Assembly (NCBI GenBank): GCA_025403435.1
Contig: CM046348.1
Span: forward strand, 10,968,606 to 11,032,605
Source: Artocarpus heterophyllus
Taxonomy: Eukaryota > Streptophyta > Magnoliopsida > Rosales > Moraceae
DNA: 64,000 nt
Reading direction: 5' to 3'
In this document: positions 38,523 to 50,098 of the stretch, piece after piece
Position numbering within the stretch: position 1 is the first letter of the stretch
Layout of the letters: the number at the start of each line of letters is the position of its first letter
Notes under the pieces: model-generated
The model's database searches: none
The model's input: the letters and a program-made list of their open reading frames with translations, nothing else
What the model was told of the DNA's origin: nothing
Made by a program: the position numbers and the translations under genes

Positions 38523-41372
38523 TGTTGGATCAAAATCCAATATATGGGCTAATATATTAAATAAATGTGAATTAAAGGCTATTGATAAGGTTGCCCAATT
38601 AAAAGTGATCAATTTAGATTTTGGCCTTTTAATGCATCATTAAGTGTGGGCCTTCTATGTGTAGAGACCAAAAATATAATTACTAATTTTATGATGGGCT
38701 AAATTAGTAATTAAGGATAATTGCTAGGTGTAACGCCCCTATATGAGGGTTAACAGTTTTTAATGAATTAAAATAAAAATCAAAAATAAAAGTAAAACCT
38801 TAAAAATAAAGTTGCCCGGGGCTTAAATGAAAACTTTCAAATCAAAAATAAAAATATAAATGACAAATAAACCACAGTTTAATGTAGCACCTTAAATTTA
38901 ATATTATAAACTGTCGTCATCATCATTTTAACCCTCAACGCATTGTAATATAGTCACAGAAAGTAACAATTGATGCTTACATTATTATGAAGAACATTCT
39001 TAACAATTGAAGCAGTCCCAATGTAATATAGCTACATTGCTTCCTCAACTATTTTTCTCGTAGCCACCTCACACTTAGTGAGTCCTGAAAAGATAAAAAT
39101 ATAAGGGAATGAGCGACACTATGCTCAGTAGAGAAAACCATTACTCACCTTTAGGTTTTTATCATTACCACATTAAAACCTGCATGGTTAGTTAATAGTT
39201 ATTATTATCTAGATTATGAGATTTATTATAATCATATTCCGTGGATACTATAGTTAATCATTACCGAGTTTCATATATATACATATATACAAATATTATA
39301 GTTCATCATTATTCCTAGGTACCCACGTTCAATAGAGTATCACTCAACTCATCGAAACCCAAAATGACGTGCTTGATCACCCTCTAAATATTCCAAGGGT
39401 GTTCCGGTGAGGGGACATCAAGCCTCGAGTCCTCACCAAGTCGATTCCTGTACAGTGTGTTCTGGGACTTTCAACCCAAGGAAGCGTAATCACCTTCCCC
39501 CTATTTTACCTTTTAAGGTATTCATGCCCAAGGACGTAACCGCCGCCCTCTTTATGTCTCACTATTTCTCTATATTAAATCATTATTAATAGAGTCAGTT
39601 TTCTAACCATGCTTCTCAATTTATAACATGTGTCAATTCATTATGTTCCTCGCCATACAATACAAGACGAGTCCATGTCATAGTTTCATATATGATACTC
39701 ATATAATATCAGTTCAACATAGATATATATATATATATCTTGCGGTAAAACAATCAATTTTCATTCTATAAAAATCTCACAAAAGATGAGTAATAGAATC
39801 CCTACCTTTCAAGCTTATCAACAATCTTTTAATCCTGGAATCAATTAACGTTAGCTCCATACTCCCTTGATCCTAAGGCGTGCATAAGGACAATTAAAAC
39901 TAAAGCACAACATACAACTATATTCATAAATAAATCATGTGTAAACCTATCTTACTAGTATGCCATTAAAGCTTTTATGTAAAGCTCTTTTGAATACTAC
40001 AGTAAACAATTTTTGTCAATTTTTGTCTTAACACAATATAAAATGTAAACAAGTAATCTATATGTTTTAGTTCCTAATAAGATTCATCAATCACTTAGGA
40101 TAATATTGGAAAGGTTGCAAGACATTAAAGAATTAGGTGGTGAGCAAAGATAGGTTCTTGGTTTAGGTTAGCAGCTGGAATACCATAACAAACTGACAGG
40201 TTTACTAGTTTCCAATCCAAAAATTGAATAATTCATAGAAAATAAAATACAACTCCGATTTAGGTTTATGATAGCTCGTTAGAAAGCTTAGGATGTTTAC
40301 TTTTCAAATATGCAAACCAATTCATAAAATTCATTTTAATTTAATCCCAGAATTTTAAGAAATAGCCACTGCCCATAGAGGTATTTCAAAGTTTAACAAT
40401 ATAAATTTTCTGTCTAGGGCATATACACTTAGACTTTATACATATGCTCCAAAATAGCAACAAACATATACTTAGATTTAAGAACGCAAATTTGAATAAT
40501 CCTTTAGTATAAAAGAAAATTTATAAATGAAAGACTAAATTTATTCATAAGATTCTAACCTCGGATTATGGTTAGTTGGAAGCTTGAAATGGCTTCAAAA
40601 CAGGTTCATTGACTTCAGTATGGCTGAAATTCTTGCTCAAATGGGGGTGATGGTGGCTGATTTTTATGGCTGCCTTGAAGAAGTTCTCTAAGTATTTTGC
40701 TTCAGCAAAGAAATGAGAATAAGAGTGTGGGAACCGTGGAAGAAAAAGGAAGAAAAGATGAAGTCTTTGAAGAGAAGTGATAGAAGCAATTATGGAGGAG
40801 ACATGTTGAAGCATGTCACGGAGGAAATAAAGAAAATGAGGGTCAAGAGTAGTTGGAAAAGATATCCTTATGTCTCATCTGGAGACTTTAACGCACATAA
40901 TGCCAATATGATATTTTTGAGATTTATTAGAAGTTCTAAGGCTTTTTTTTAGTAAACATACTAAATAAATATAGGAGAATTTTAGAAAATTTAAAAATAG
41001 ATAAAAATGAATATTGTAAAATAAATTTAAATGAAGCAAATTTTTTTTTGATACACTAAAAATTAATTTAATTACCTTAATACCCGTTAGGAGAATAACG
41101 GGTGTCACACTAGGGTTTAGCAATTATATAAAGAGGTTGTGGTCCCCAAGTCAGTACGTATATTATTTTTCTGTTCCCATCTATAGAGAAATTATAGAGC
41201 ATTCTGAGAGTGATGATTTACGTACCAAACTTAGAATATCCTCAACCTACAGACTCAGGAATCACATTCAATCAATGGATTCAGGTTAGCTTCGCATCTT
41301 ATTAATATTCTTGATGATTTGATATGAATGATCCTGAGTGATAATGGTTTTCATCACAATTTTATTCTAACA
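38523..41372 (+). repeat. Copia 3' LTR, split by a solo LTR
   Basis: Left part is 38523-38728, right part 41115-41372. The nested element and one CTAGG duplicate lie between them. Removing them leaves 464 bp, the same as the 5' LTR. The last ~47 bases occur again in the 228-bp tandem duplication to the right. Confidence 0.93.
38729..41109 (-). mobile_element. Family-A solo LTR inside the copia 3' LTR
   Basis: TGTAACGCCCCT ... GGTGTCACA on the plus strand, flanked by CTAGG at 38724-38728 and 41110-41114. 2381 bp. It matches the LTRs of the LOG-carrying element at 45877-54077 but keeps a ~400-bp middle section (about 39930-40330) that those lack. No internal region, hence a solo LTR. Confidence 0.93.
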
Positions 41373-41781
41373 TCCGAATCCCAAAACTAATCGAGAAGAG
41401 AGAGATACAATGTTCGTAGTAGTTCTGTATGTAATTAGCTCCAGTTGGTGATTGTCCAACAAGCTCTGCCTATATAAACACATGGTCAGTTAGGAGAGAA
41501 AGAGACTGAAGTGTTTGTAGCCTTTATGTAGATAAGAAGCAAGTCGTACTTACGAATGATCCTGAGTGATAATGGTTTTCATCACAATTTTATTCTAACA
41601 TCCGAATCCCAAAACTAATCGAGAAGAGAGAGATACAATGTTCGTAGTAGTTCTGTATGTAATTAGCTCCAGTTGGTGATTGTCCAACAAGCTCTGCCTA
41701 TATAAACACATGGTCAGTTAGGAGAGAAAGAGACTGAAGTGTTTGTAGCCTTTATGTAGATAAGAAGCAAGTCGTACTTAC
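41326..41781 (+). repeat. Perfect 228-bp tandem duplication across the copia/host junction
   Basis: 41326-41553 and 41554-41781 appear identical. Each unit holds the last ~47 bp of the copia LTR, the TCCGA site, the final codons and stop of pseudogene 2, and ~160 bp of its 3' flank with a TATATAAACA box. It must postdate the copia insertion, and its identity argues for a recent event. Confidence 0.93.
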
Positions 41782-41944
41782 GTGTTTGCTTGACCAAATT
41801 TTCACAATACAATAAATTGTTCCAAAATTAGTCATAAATCGACTATATGAATATTTATAATGGCCCTATAAATTTTTTTTATTCAGAAATACCAAGTCGA
41901 GAGACAAAACCTAGTTTACAAGAGAACATATATAAGTAGGAATA

Positions 41945-42510
41945 TGTTGCGGGATATCTCAACGGCCCAAAGTTCAAAGAATGAGGTAAAGGCCTAACGC
42001 GCTCTAAATAGAATATAAGTCGAGATAACCCCAAGATGAGATAACCTCAGAGCTTATCTCTCCAGAGGAGAGTCGAGGTTAAAATGAATTCATGATTTCC
42101 GCTCATGAGTGTGCCCCCACTTCCAGATAGATAGAGAGGAGTGGGTGAGGCCGATAGTTGATACAATGCGTCAGGAAACAAGACCACTAGAACTATCTTC
42201 GAGGTACTTTTGAGTATAGGCAAATATTATGGGTTGGCACGGGACACGAAGATTCGCTCTCCCATTAAGCCTCAAGGCTATATAAAAGAGAGATCAGAAT
42301 GAGTGAATGGGCTGGACTCCAGATCATTGTAATCATAGAAAACACCTCTCCACCCCTTCCCTGAACCACTTTCTTCTTCTACCATTTTTGATGAATTCGT
42401 ATATCGTGATTATGAATACTAGATAAGAACAAACAATAGCTCATTTTAGAGTGAACCACTACAAATCCGTATCTTCATTTTTTTTACCTCTTCTCAAATT
42501 TTTATTACAT
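41945..42510 (+). mobile_element. Probable truncated LTR of another retrotransposon
   Basis: Begins TGTTGCGGGATATCTC. It has a strong GCTATATAAAAGAG promoter-like box at about 42278-42289, then TTGTAATCATAGAAAACACC and a pyrimidine-rich stretch, and ends near 'gtgaaccactacaaatccg'. This resembles the R-U5 part of some gypsy LTRs. No partner LTR, PBS or clear right end is seen, so the call rests on layout alone. Confidence 0.4.
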
Positions 42511-43977
42511 TAAATAGTAAGCACCATGAGAGATTATGAGATTATCGTGAAGACTATTGTTGATTAATTTCCACCATCAATAGAATAGTTGATTAATACT
42601 TACATTGTAAGGTTTCGTATGGGCAATGACTTTGCTAAGGTGTGTTTGCTTGATATATATGAAAGAAAAGAAATAAATTAAGAGTGTTCTTCTTTCTCCT
42701 TTAATATTGTGTTTGCTTATAAAATTAGAAGACAACAGGTGGTATAATAATTCATTGCCTGCGAAGAATGTCATTATTAAGAATAATGCTACTTATATGT
42801 GGATGATAATAAAGTCATTAATAATGAGGATATGATGATATTATCAGTATGATAATTCTTGTTCGCTGGATAAAAAAGATGTAGAACCACCTAATGATTG
42901 AAAGTTGGTTAAAAATTTTAATTTTCAGTGTTCGTGTGATGCAAAACACTAATGACCAAGTCATCACCCATTGAATATCAATTTGGAGGTTAATCTCATC
43001 CGTCGCATGTGGTGACAATTTATCAACCAAATACTTTGTATGAACTGAATGGTGAGGAGACATCCAGAGGGGGTTATGAAAGACGATAACAGTACAGTCA
43101 TTCTGAAAAGTCAAACCTTGAAACTAACAATTAATAACCATATAAATGTTTAAAAAGAGATGGAGATTATGGTGTCAGGTCCTTGGGACAATTGGCAGAC
43201 TAGATAATCTGAAATATAATTTGGTTAAAGTCTAGGAGAAAAAGTCTTATGGTCTTGATCTTGTTGCTCTTGGCATTATATAGGCATGAACCATTTCATA
43301 AAATATGTGTCTGAATGGCCCAAAGTCTCGATAGTTAGCTCTTAATTTTCTAGTCAAAAGATATCGTCGAGGAACGCATATAGATGCACTATTACATTTT
43401 GGCCTCGTAACTTTCCATGAATTTCCTATTTCTCATTCAACGATAAAACCTTACTTGATTCTTTTTTCTTTTTTTTTAGGATCAACGAATTAAATGATAT
43501 TTTTTTATCTTTTTCCTTTTTGTTCTCCTTCCAAATTACTTTTTTTTTTTTTTTTTGCCATGATGATTCAATTCCTATTAGTTTCAAATTTTCAATGATA
43601 TATATTAGTCAAGTCCTATGTGTAGATATATGAAAAGAGGGGTTCCTTCTTTATCAAAGGAAATGATATTATCGAAACTACAACTCATAAAATAAAAAAT
43701 TAACAAAATTTTCCTGATATAGAAGTAATCAAAAAAGCCAAATAAGTGAATATATAACCTATAAAAAAATGGCAAACCTGACCAATCTTTCTTGAATAAT
43801 GGAAAGAGCGCGGGCTATCTCTCCATCGAATTAAATTAGCCAATGGTGTACGTGAGCTTATCCATCCAGTTATGTACTCTTCGAATAGGAATCCATTTTC
43901 TTAAAGATCTAAGCTTTTTGGTGTGTCTCCAAGATCCTTTTGATGATCTATGTTATGTTGAAGGGATATCGGGTCAA
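42511..43977. other. Intergenic DNA, no gene recognised
   Basis: AT-rich, with small open frames (the longest is 98 codons, minus, 42818-43114) that have no domain similarity I recognise. Poly-T tracts lie at 43460-43560. Confidence 0.45.
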
Positions 43978-44235
43978 TTTGAGAAATATCACTTCTATGG
44001 CATTGTTTTTTCACCTTATCACTTCTATGAGAAAGTTTGAAGCATACTATTTTTAAAGAGTATAAAGATATTATTGATCATAAGTATTTTAGATTATGGT
44101 TAGGAAAAACAAGTGTTATCTAATGATATTTTGACCTTTTTGGTTAGAAACAGTGGTATGAATCAAAGAAATAAAAATAAGTGATAGGACATAATAGTAA
44201 TAGTTAAAAAGTGGTATACCATCTGGTTTACTCAG
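43978..44235 (+). repeat. Dispersed repeat B, copy 2
   Basis: Aligns with 3862-4110 in the same orientation: TTTGAGAAATATCACTT, TTTAAAGAGTATAAAGATAT, GGTTAGG, ATATTTTGACCTTTTTGG. An overlapping open frame at 43843-44040 is accidental. Confidence 0.6.
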
Positions 44236-45719
44236 GGATATCTATATGATCCTCTATGATTCGATTGATTACGTAAAGCTTGCGGTAGTATCAAAACCAG
44301 AGAAAGTATACCCAAAAAAATAGTTTTTTCTTATTATATTAGCTTAGTTAGTCGAATTTGTTGATTCTCAAATACGTAGATATCAAATGGGCTACATCCC
44401 CATGTGTGGTATTTTAAATGTATTGAATAAGCCTCTTAAAGAATTGGAAGACTTTGTACACTACAATGTGTGATTTGATAAAAATTATAATTTTACAAAT
44501 AAAGAATTAGGATGCCTTGGATATGACATGTCTCTTGATAAAAGTTACATAAAAATCAAAATAGAATTACAATTATAGATGTGTTCAATAATCACAAGTA
44601 AAAAAGGGAATTGATGAGTGGTCAAATCAATCATACATAAATAGGTTTATTGATATACCTTGTGAAAAAAGAACTTGTTTCTTTATGTGCAATTAACCAT
44701 TTTGAGAATTGTTACTCTTTGTAGAGCACACTGTGATGAAAATTATAAGCTGTGTTCGGGGGGATTTATTGTCTAGTTTTGACATCTATGGTATAATCAG
44801 TCAAGCACTTAAGAGGCAATGGTTTCCTCTGTTGAAGATGTCAGCGGTTTGAGTCCGCTTATTTCCAACTCATGAACTTAGCTGATACAAAGCTATAGTA
44901 TAGTACCAAAATTTTCCAATTCAACAGTTCATCCTATGCTCTAATTTATCATTTTAAGAGTTCTATAAAACATTATTGATAGGAGAAAATATGAATAAAA
45001 AACATCACTGAATTCAATTGAGTGCATGAATAAGAGAAATAGTGAGAACTCATAATAATCTCTCAATTTGGAAATCCAAGATTTGATTAATGTCCTTTTC
45101 ATTAAGATTAAACCCTCCTAAATCCCTCCTAAATTGCATTAATTTACTCAGAAGATTTGATTTTAATTGGAATTTGCTTATTCACAATGTATAAGGAGTA
45201 AAATTATTTTATTTTAGGTTTCTTTCTCTATCAAACTAACAAAAATTTGTTTTTATTTGATTATCATATCAACGTAAATTAATTAGATTTACAAGGCATA
45301 TCAAAGTTTACAGATATAAATTGTTGAATGAGAATAGAAGAGGACCAATAAAGTAATTTTAGATTATTTGATATTGTATGGAATAGAAAAAAAAATGATT
45401 CTTTTAGTTTATTATTATTCACTATTATTTTATTGAACTTAAAGCTTGAAAAGTAAGGGGATTTTGAGAAAATGATCATGTTTTCTCAAACGTTGTTCTT
45501 TTAGAATGATTATCTCTTTTTTTTTTTTTCTAATTTTAATCCTTATAATTTGATTATGAAATTTTTTATTTTTTATTTTTTATTTTTATTAATAAATCAG
45601 AGTTGTAACTTTGATATAAAAAGAGTTGGTCAATGGACGCTACTCTAGTTTAAATGTGTTAAGCTTCTCTAAGATTAGTTATCATCACTCTCTATTTACT
45701 TATAAAATTACTAATAAAT
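44236..45719. other. Intergenic DNA, no gene recognised
   Basis: AT-rich. No coding region, RNA gene or clear repeat is supported. Confidence 0.45.
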
Positions 45720-45876
45720 GAGGTGGTGTCCCATTTTTTACCATTACTATTACGTTCCACCACTTTTTTCTTTAATTTGATTTATATCATTTCTCCTAAC
45801 TAAAAAGGTCAAAATACTCTTAAATAACATATATTTGCCTAACCCTAACTCATAACACTTGAGAACAATAATGTCT
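45720..45876 (-). repeat. Dispersed repeat B, copy 3 (continues at 54078-54118)
   Basis: The reverse complement of this block plus 54078-54118 aligns with copies 1 and 2 (TATAAAGACATTATTG, GGTTAGG, TATTTTGACCTTTTTAG). The LOG-carrying retrotransposon split it with a TGTCT duplication, so the repeat was there first. Confidence 0.6.
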
Positions 45877-47848
45877 TGTAACGCCCCTATATGGGGGTTA
45901 ACAGTTTTTAATGAGATAAAATAAAAATAAATAATAAAAGTAAAACCTTAAAAATAAAATTTGCCCGGGACTTAAATGAAAACTCTCAACTCAAAAATAA
46001 AAATATAAACGACAAATAAACCACAGTTTTAATGTAGCACCTTAAATTTAATAATATAAACTGTTGTCATCATCATTTTAACCCTCAACACATTATAATA
46101 CAGTCACAGAAAGTAACAATTGATGCTTACATTATCATGAAGAACATTCTTTACAATTGAGCAGTCCCAATGTAATATAGTTACATCGCTTCCTCAACTA
46201 TATTTCTCGTAGCCACCTCACACTTAGTGAGTCCTGAAAAGATATAAACATAAGGGTATGAGCAACACTATGCTCAGTAGAGAAAGCCATTATTCACCTT
46301 TAGGTTTTTATCATTACCACATTAAAACCTGCATGGTTAGTAAGTCACATCATATTCCAGATTATGAGGTTTATTATGATCACATCTTATGGATACCGTA
46401 GTTAATCATTACCAAGTGTCATAATTACACATTTATACAAATATTACCAATCATCATTGTTCCTAGGTATCCATGTTAAATTGAGTATCACTCAACTCAT
46501 CGAAACTTAAATGGGCGCACTTGATCACCCTATAAACATTCCAAGGGTGTTCCGGTGAGGGGACATCAAGCCCCGAGTCCTCACCAAATCGATTCCTGTA
46601 CAGTGTGTTCTGGGACTTTCAACCCAAGGAAGCGTCATCGCCTTCCCCCTATTTTACCTTTTAGGGTATTCATGCCCAAGGACGTAACCGTCGCCCTCTT
46701 CATGTCTCACAATTTCTCTATATTAAATCATTATTAATAGAGTTAATTTTCCTAACCATGCTTCTCAATTTATAACATGTGTCAATTCATTATGTTCCTC
46801 GCCGTACAATACAAGACGAGTCCATGTCATAGTTTCATATGTGATACACATATAATATCAGTTCAACATAGATATATATGTTGCGGCAAAACAATCAATT
46901 TTAATTCTATAAAAACCTCACAAAAGATGAGTAATAGAATCCCTACCTTTTAAGCTTATCAACAGTCTCTTAATCCTGGAATCAATTAACGTTAGCTCCA
47001 TACTCCCTTGATCCTAAGGCGTGCATAAGGACAATTAAAACTAAAGCACAACATACAACTACATTCATAAAATTTATTTTAATTTAATCTTAGAATTTCA
47101 AGAAATAACCACTGCCCATAGAGGTATTACAAAGTTTAACAATATAAATTTTCTGTCTAGGGCATATACACTTAGACTTCATACATATGCTCCAAAATAG
47201 CAACAAACATATACTTAGGTTTAAGAACGTAAATTTGAATAATCCTTTAGTATAAAAGAAAATTTATAAATGAAAGACTAAATTTGTTCATAAGATTCTA
47301 ACCTCGGATTATGGTTAGTTGGAAGCTTGAAATGGCTTCAAAACAGGTTCCTTTACTTCGGTATGACTGAAATTCTTGCTCAAATGGAGGTGATGGTGGC
47401 TGATTTTTATGGCTGCCTTGAAGAAGTTCTCTAAGTATTTTGCTTCAGCAAGGAAATGAGAAGAAGAGTGTGGGAACCGTGGAAAAGAAAGGAAGAAAAG
47501 ATGAAGTCTTTGAAGAGAAGTGATAGAAACAATTATAGAGGAGACATGTTGAAGCATGTCACGGAGGAAATAAAGAAAATGAGGGTCAAGAGTAGTTGGA
47601 AAAGATATCCTTATGTCTCATCTAAAGACTTTAACACACATAATGCCAATATGACATTTTTGAGATTTATTAGAAGTTCTAAGGCTTTTTAGTAATCATA
47701 CTAAATAAATATAGGAGAATTTTAGAAAACTTAAAAATAGATAAAAATAAATATTATAAAATAAATTTAAATGAAGCAATTTTTTTTTTATACATTAAAA
47801 ATTAATTTAATTACCTCAATACCCGTTAGGAGAATAACGGGTGTCACA
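45877..47848 (-). repeat. Downstream (3') LTR of the LOG-carrying element
   Basis: 1972 bp, plus-strand ends TGTAACGCC and GGTGTCACA. Compared with the LTR at 38729 it lacks about 400 bp near 47069, where TTCATAAA occurs at both edges of the missing segment in the longer copy. Confidence 0.94.
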
Positions 47849-47866
47849 GCTCTACCCCCCTTAAAG
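47849..47866 (-). other. Polypurine tract of the LOG-carrying element
   Basis: On the minus strand the sequence is TTTAAGGGGGGTAGAGC directly before the LTR start TGTGACACC. It is preceded by CGAGGACGAAATTTC, as in Tekay/Del-type gypsy elements. Confidence 0.85.
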
Positions 47867-48522
47867 AAATTTCGTCCTCGAAATTTCAATTCTAGCAATA
47901 CTAGTAAAAATTTTGATTCCATTATGATTCCAATTCCGAGTCTAAACCGTTAATGTTGTTTATCTTCCAAAGTTAAGTTATCGTATCTCCACTTATTTAC
48001 TTGCATAATAAATCTTACTCCTAAATCCCTCAATGAGAGTATTTCTGACAAGTTTCAACTTATAACACCGTATAATAGTCTAAGAATCTGATCAGGCATA
48101 CATATTGACCATACCATGATTCCAGTCCTTCATTGTCCATGGACTGTGATTTACAATCACATTTAAGGAGATTGCCAGAGAAATTTTATATACTTCATCT
48201 TTAGGTTCCTTTTCCTTTTTGAGTAAGGAAAAGTCAAATATATTTGATTTCATACCTCAACTAATAAACTAAAACATAATCATAAAACATATATCACAAA
48301 CGCTTTTATTCAAAACTATACATTAAACTTACTCATAGAGATATTAAACGGAATCTCAGAGTTGCAAACATACCCGACATATTTTTCATTAAACAGCTAT
48401 CCTCATGACACAAACATTCAATCCAAATAATATACCCATATTTCATATGGAATATCCTCATAACTGACTCTGGTACTTCCACATAATATTAACAGAATAT
48501 TACACATTACAAACATAATACG

Positions 48523-48675
48523 GATACGTTTCGAGAGTACAAGACACTCCGTATACCAGCTATCCATATCATGCATGCTTAGAGGATACAAAAACATCGA
48601 TAAACAAAAGATCGGACCTTAAGAAGGATGCGTTTCGAGAGCATCAAGTACTCCGTATCCAGCCATCCCGGCATT
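48523..48675. repeat. Two ~48-bp imperfect direct repeats in the element's internal region
   Basis: GGATACGTTTCGAGAGTACA (about 48523) and GGATGCGTTTCGAGAGCATC (about 48627) are each followed by CTCCGTAT and CCAGC(T/C)ATCC. They lie between the LOG-like ORF and the polypurine tract, possibly a short duplication in the transcript's 3' untranslated part. Confidence 0.7.
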
Positions 48676-48803
48676 AGGCTCAATGAATCTAAAAGATTGA
48701 ACAACGACGTACCACAAGAAACACAGAATACAAGGCAAACGGTTATTCGTAACACACGAAATACGGACACACATGCCTACATGCCAAAGATAAAACAAAA
48801 AGA

Positions 48804-49454
48804 TTACAGATGGAGATTCAAATCAATTGGCCGCTCCCGGCTTTCCCTTTCCCAGTCAAGCTTGGATGTTGCAGTGTCGGATTCTGGATGTATGATTTGC
48901 ATTTTATCTATCAATTCCTCAGCTGTTGAAGCAATAACAAAGATTTGTCTCTCCGATTCTGTAGTGATGTTTTCTTCCACAGCGTAATCTAGAAATTTCA
49001 AAAGACCGTCATAAAAACCCTTTACATTCAGCAGTCCCAAAGGTTTGGAATAAAAGCCCAACAATTGCCCACAAGCAACTATAAATATTTCCTCAAGAGT
49101 ACCTAGACCACCAGGTAATGCTATAAAAGCATCAGAATTATAGATTATGTCTTTAAAATTTTTAGGGATACTCCTGACTCCTTCTCCCTTACCTATGGCT
49201 TCCTTACAAAGGTTTCCTTCAACTGGAATATGAGGCCAAATTCTTACATCAGTAGCGTCGCTAGACCTAGCTGCTAGTGCCATATTTACCATCATTTTTA
49301 TACTACCACCCCCATAGATTATGTTAATCTTCTTGTGTGCTAGGACTTGCCCTAAGTGATTTGCAGCTTCTAAATAAGCTTTATCTTTTCCAAGGCTGGA
49401 ACCACAAAAGACACAGACATTCTTTATTTTCTTCGTGGACTGGGAGGTAGACAT
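48804..49454 (-). CDS. LOG-like protein (cytokinin riboside 5'-monophosphate phosphoribohydrolase family), captured by a retrotransposon
   Basis: LOG enzymes release active cytokinin bases from riboside monophosphates in the cytosol. The ATG at 49454 gives 216 residues, the usual LOG length, beginning just before VCVFCGSS. An in-frame upstream extension to 49493 has no ATG. Landmarks are FCGSS (16-20), YGGGS (47-51), SDAFIALPGG (107-116), PGGLGTLEE (114-122) and the C-terminal TSKLDWE. Plant LOG genes normally have several introns; this frame has none, so it was probably copied from spliced mRNA. Two features cast doubt on activity. The glycine-rich GLMG after GGGSI reads KMMV (53-56). The arginine expected about 23 residues before the motif glutamate (E122) is asparagine 99. 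It may be a pseudoenzyme, a binding protein or passive cargo. It is in the sense orientation of the element, 644 bp downstream of the zinc-finger ORF. Confidence 0.9.
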   Translation of the reverse strand: MSTSQSTKKIKNVCVFCGSSLGKDKAYLEAANHLGQVLAHKKINIIYGGGSIKMMVNMALAARSSDATDVRIWPHIPVEGNLCKEAIGKGEGVRSIPKNFKDIIYNSDAFIALPGGLGTLEEIFIVACGQLLGFYSKPLGLLNVKGFYDGLLKFLDYAVEENITTESERQIFVIASTAEELIDKMQIIHPESDTATSKLDWERESRERPIDLNLHL

Positions 49455-50098
49455 ATTTGGTTTATAGAAGTGGTTGCTTAATGTCTGCTCCACTTAGACT
49501 TCGGGTTCTACATGAGTTTTTAAAGATGAGAAATATACAAAAAGGGCTAAAGAGATAGACGAGTAGGTAATGAAAAGGTAATCCAAAGATTTAAACAAAA
49601 TCTTGTGCGGATAAGAAAGTAAGATAAGGTGATTGATAGTTTACAGAAAATCTGATTCACTTTTTTGAAAAAGATTAGACTCTAATTGTATAACTTTTGA
49701 CAATTGAGAACAATTCGACAGAAGACCCTCATGACACAACTGTAGACTTTTTGACAAATATACACCAAGTCTAGAAATTTAATATAAACGACAAATACTG
49801 TAGAACTTTTGAAATTTGAGACACAAATCTTGAAATATCTGGATAAGTTTTTCAAAATTCAAACATATTACTGTACCGTATGTAACGTGTCTGATAAGAT
49901 AATATATTTTATTATATATATATTTAAGAAAATCATAAATTAAATAAGATATTAACACTTACTGTATCAATCTAATAATCACAATTATTTCAAACACAAA
50001 AGCAAATATTCTGAGTAAAAGAAAAACACAAACTGTTGAACATCAGCTAAAACTGCTTCAAATAAGCAAAGACTAAATAACCTTTATAGAGCGATGAC

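Larger units (their letters stand above)
17784..41372 (+). mobile_element. Degenerate Ty1/copia retrotransposon, itself hit by two younger insertions
   Basis: Outer LTRs are at 17784-18247 and 38523-41372; after removing the nested solo LTR both are 464 bp. The target duplication TCCGA occurs at 17779-17783 and 41373-41377. Order is LTR, PBS for initiator-Met tRNA, leader, gag, protease, integrase, reverse transcriptase, RNase H, polypurine tract, LTR, the copia order. Minus nested DNA the element is about 6.9 kb. Stops in gag, integrase and RNase H and frameshifts in pol show that it is dead. By eye the first ~205 aligned LTR bases differ at about 19 positions, mostly transitions, so it is much older than its nested guests. 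Confidence 0.95.

Noticed and set aside
48628..48987. 119-codon plus-strand ORF
   Set aside because: It overlaps the end of the LOG-like gene in antisense and is best explained as its shadow.
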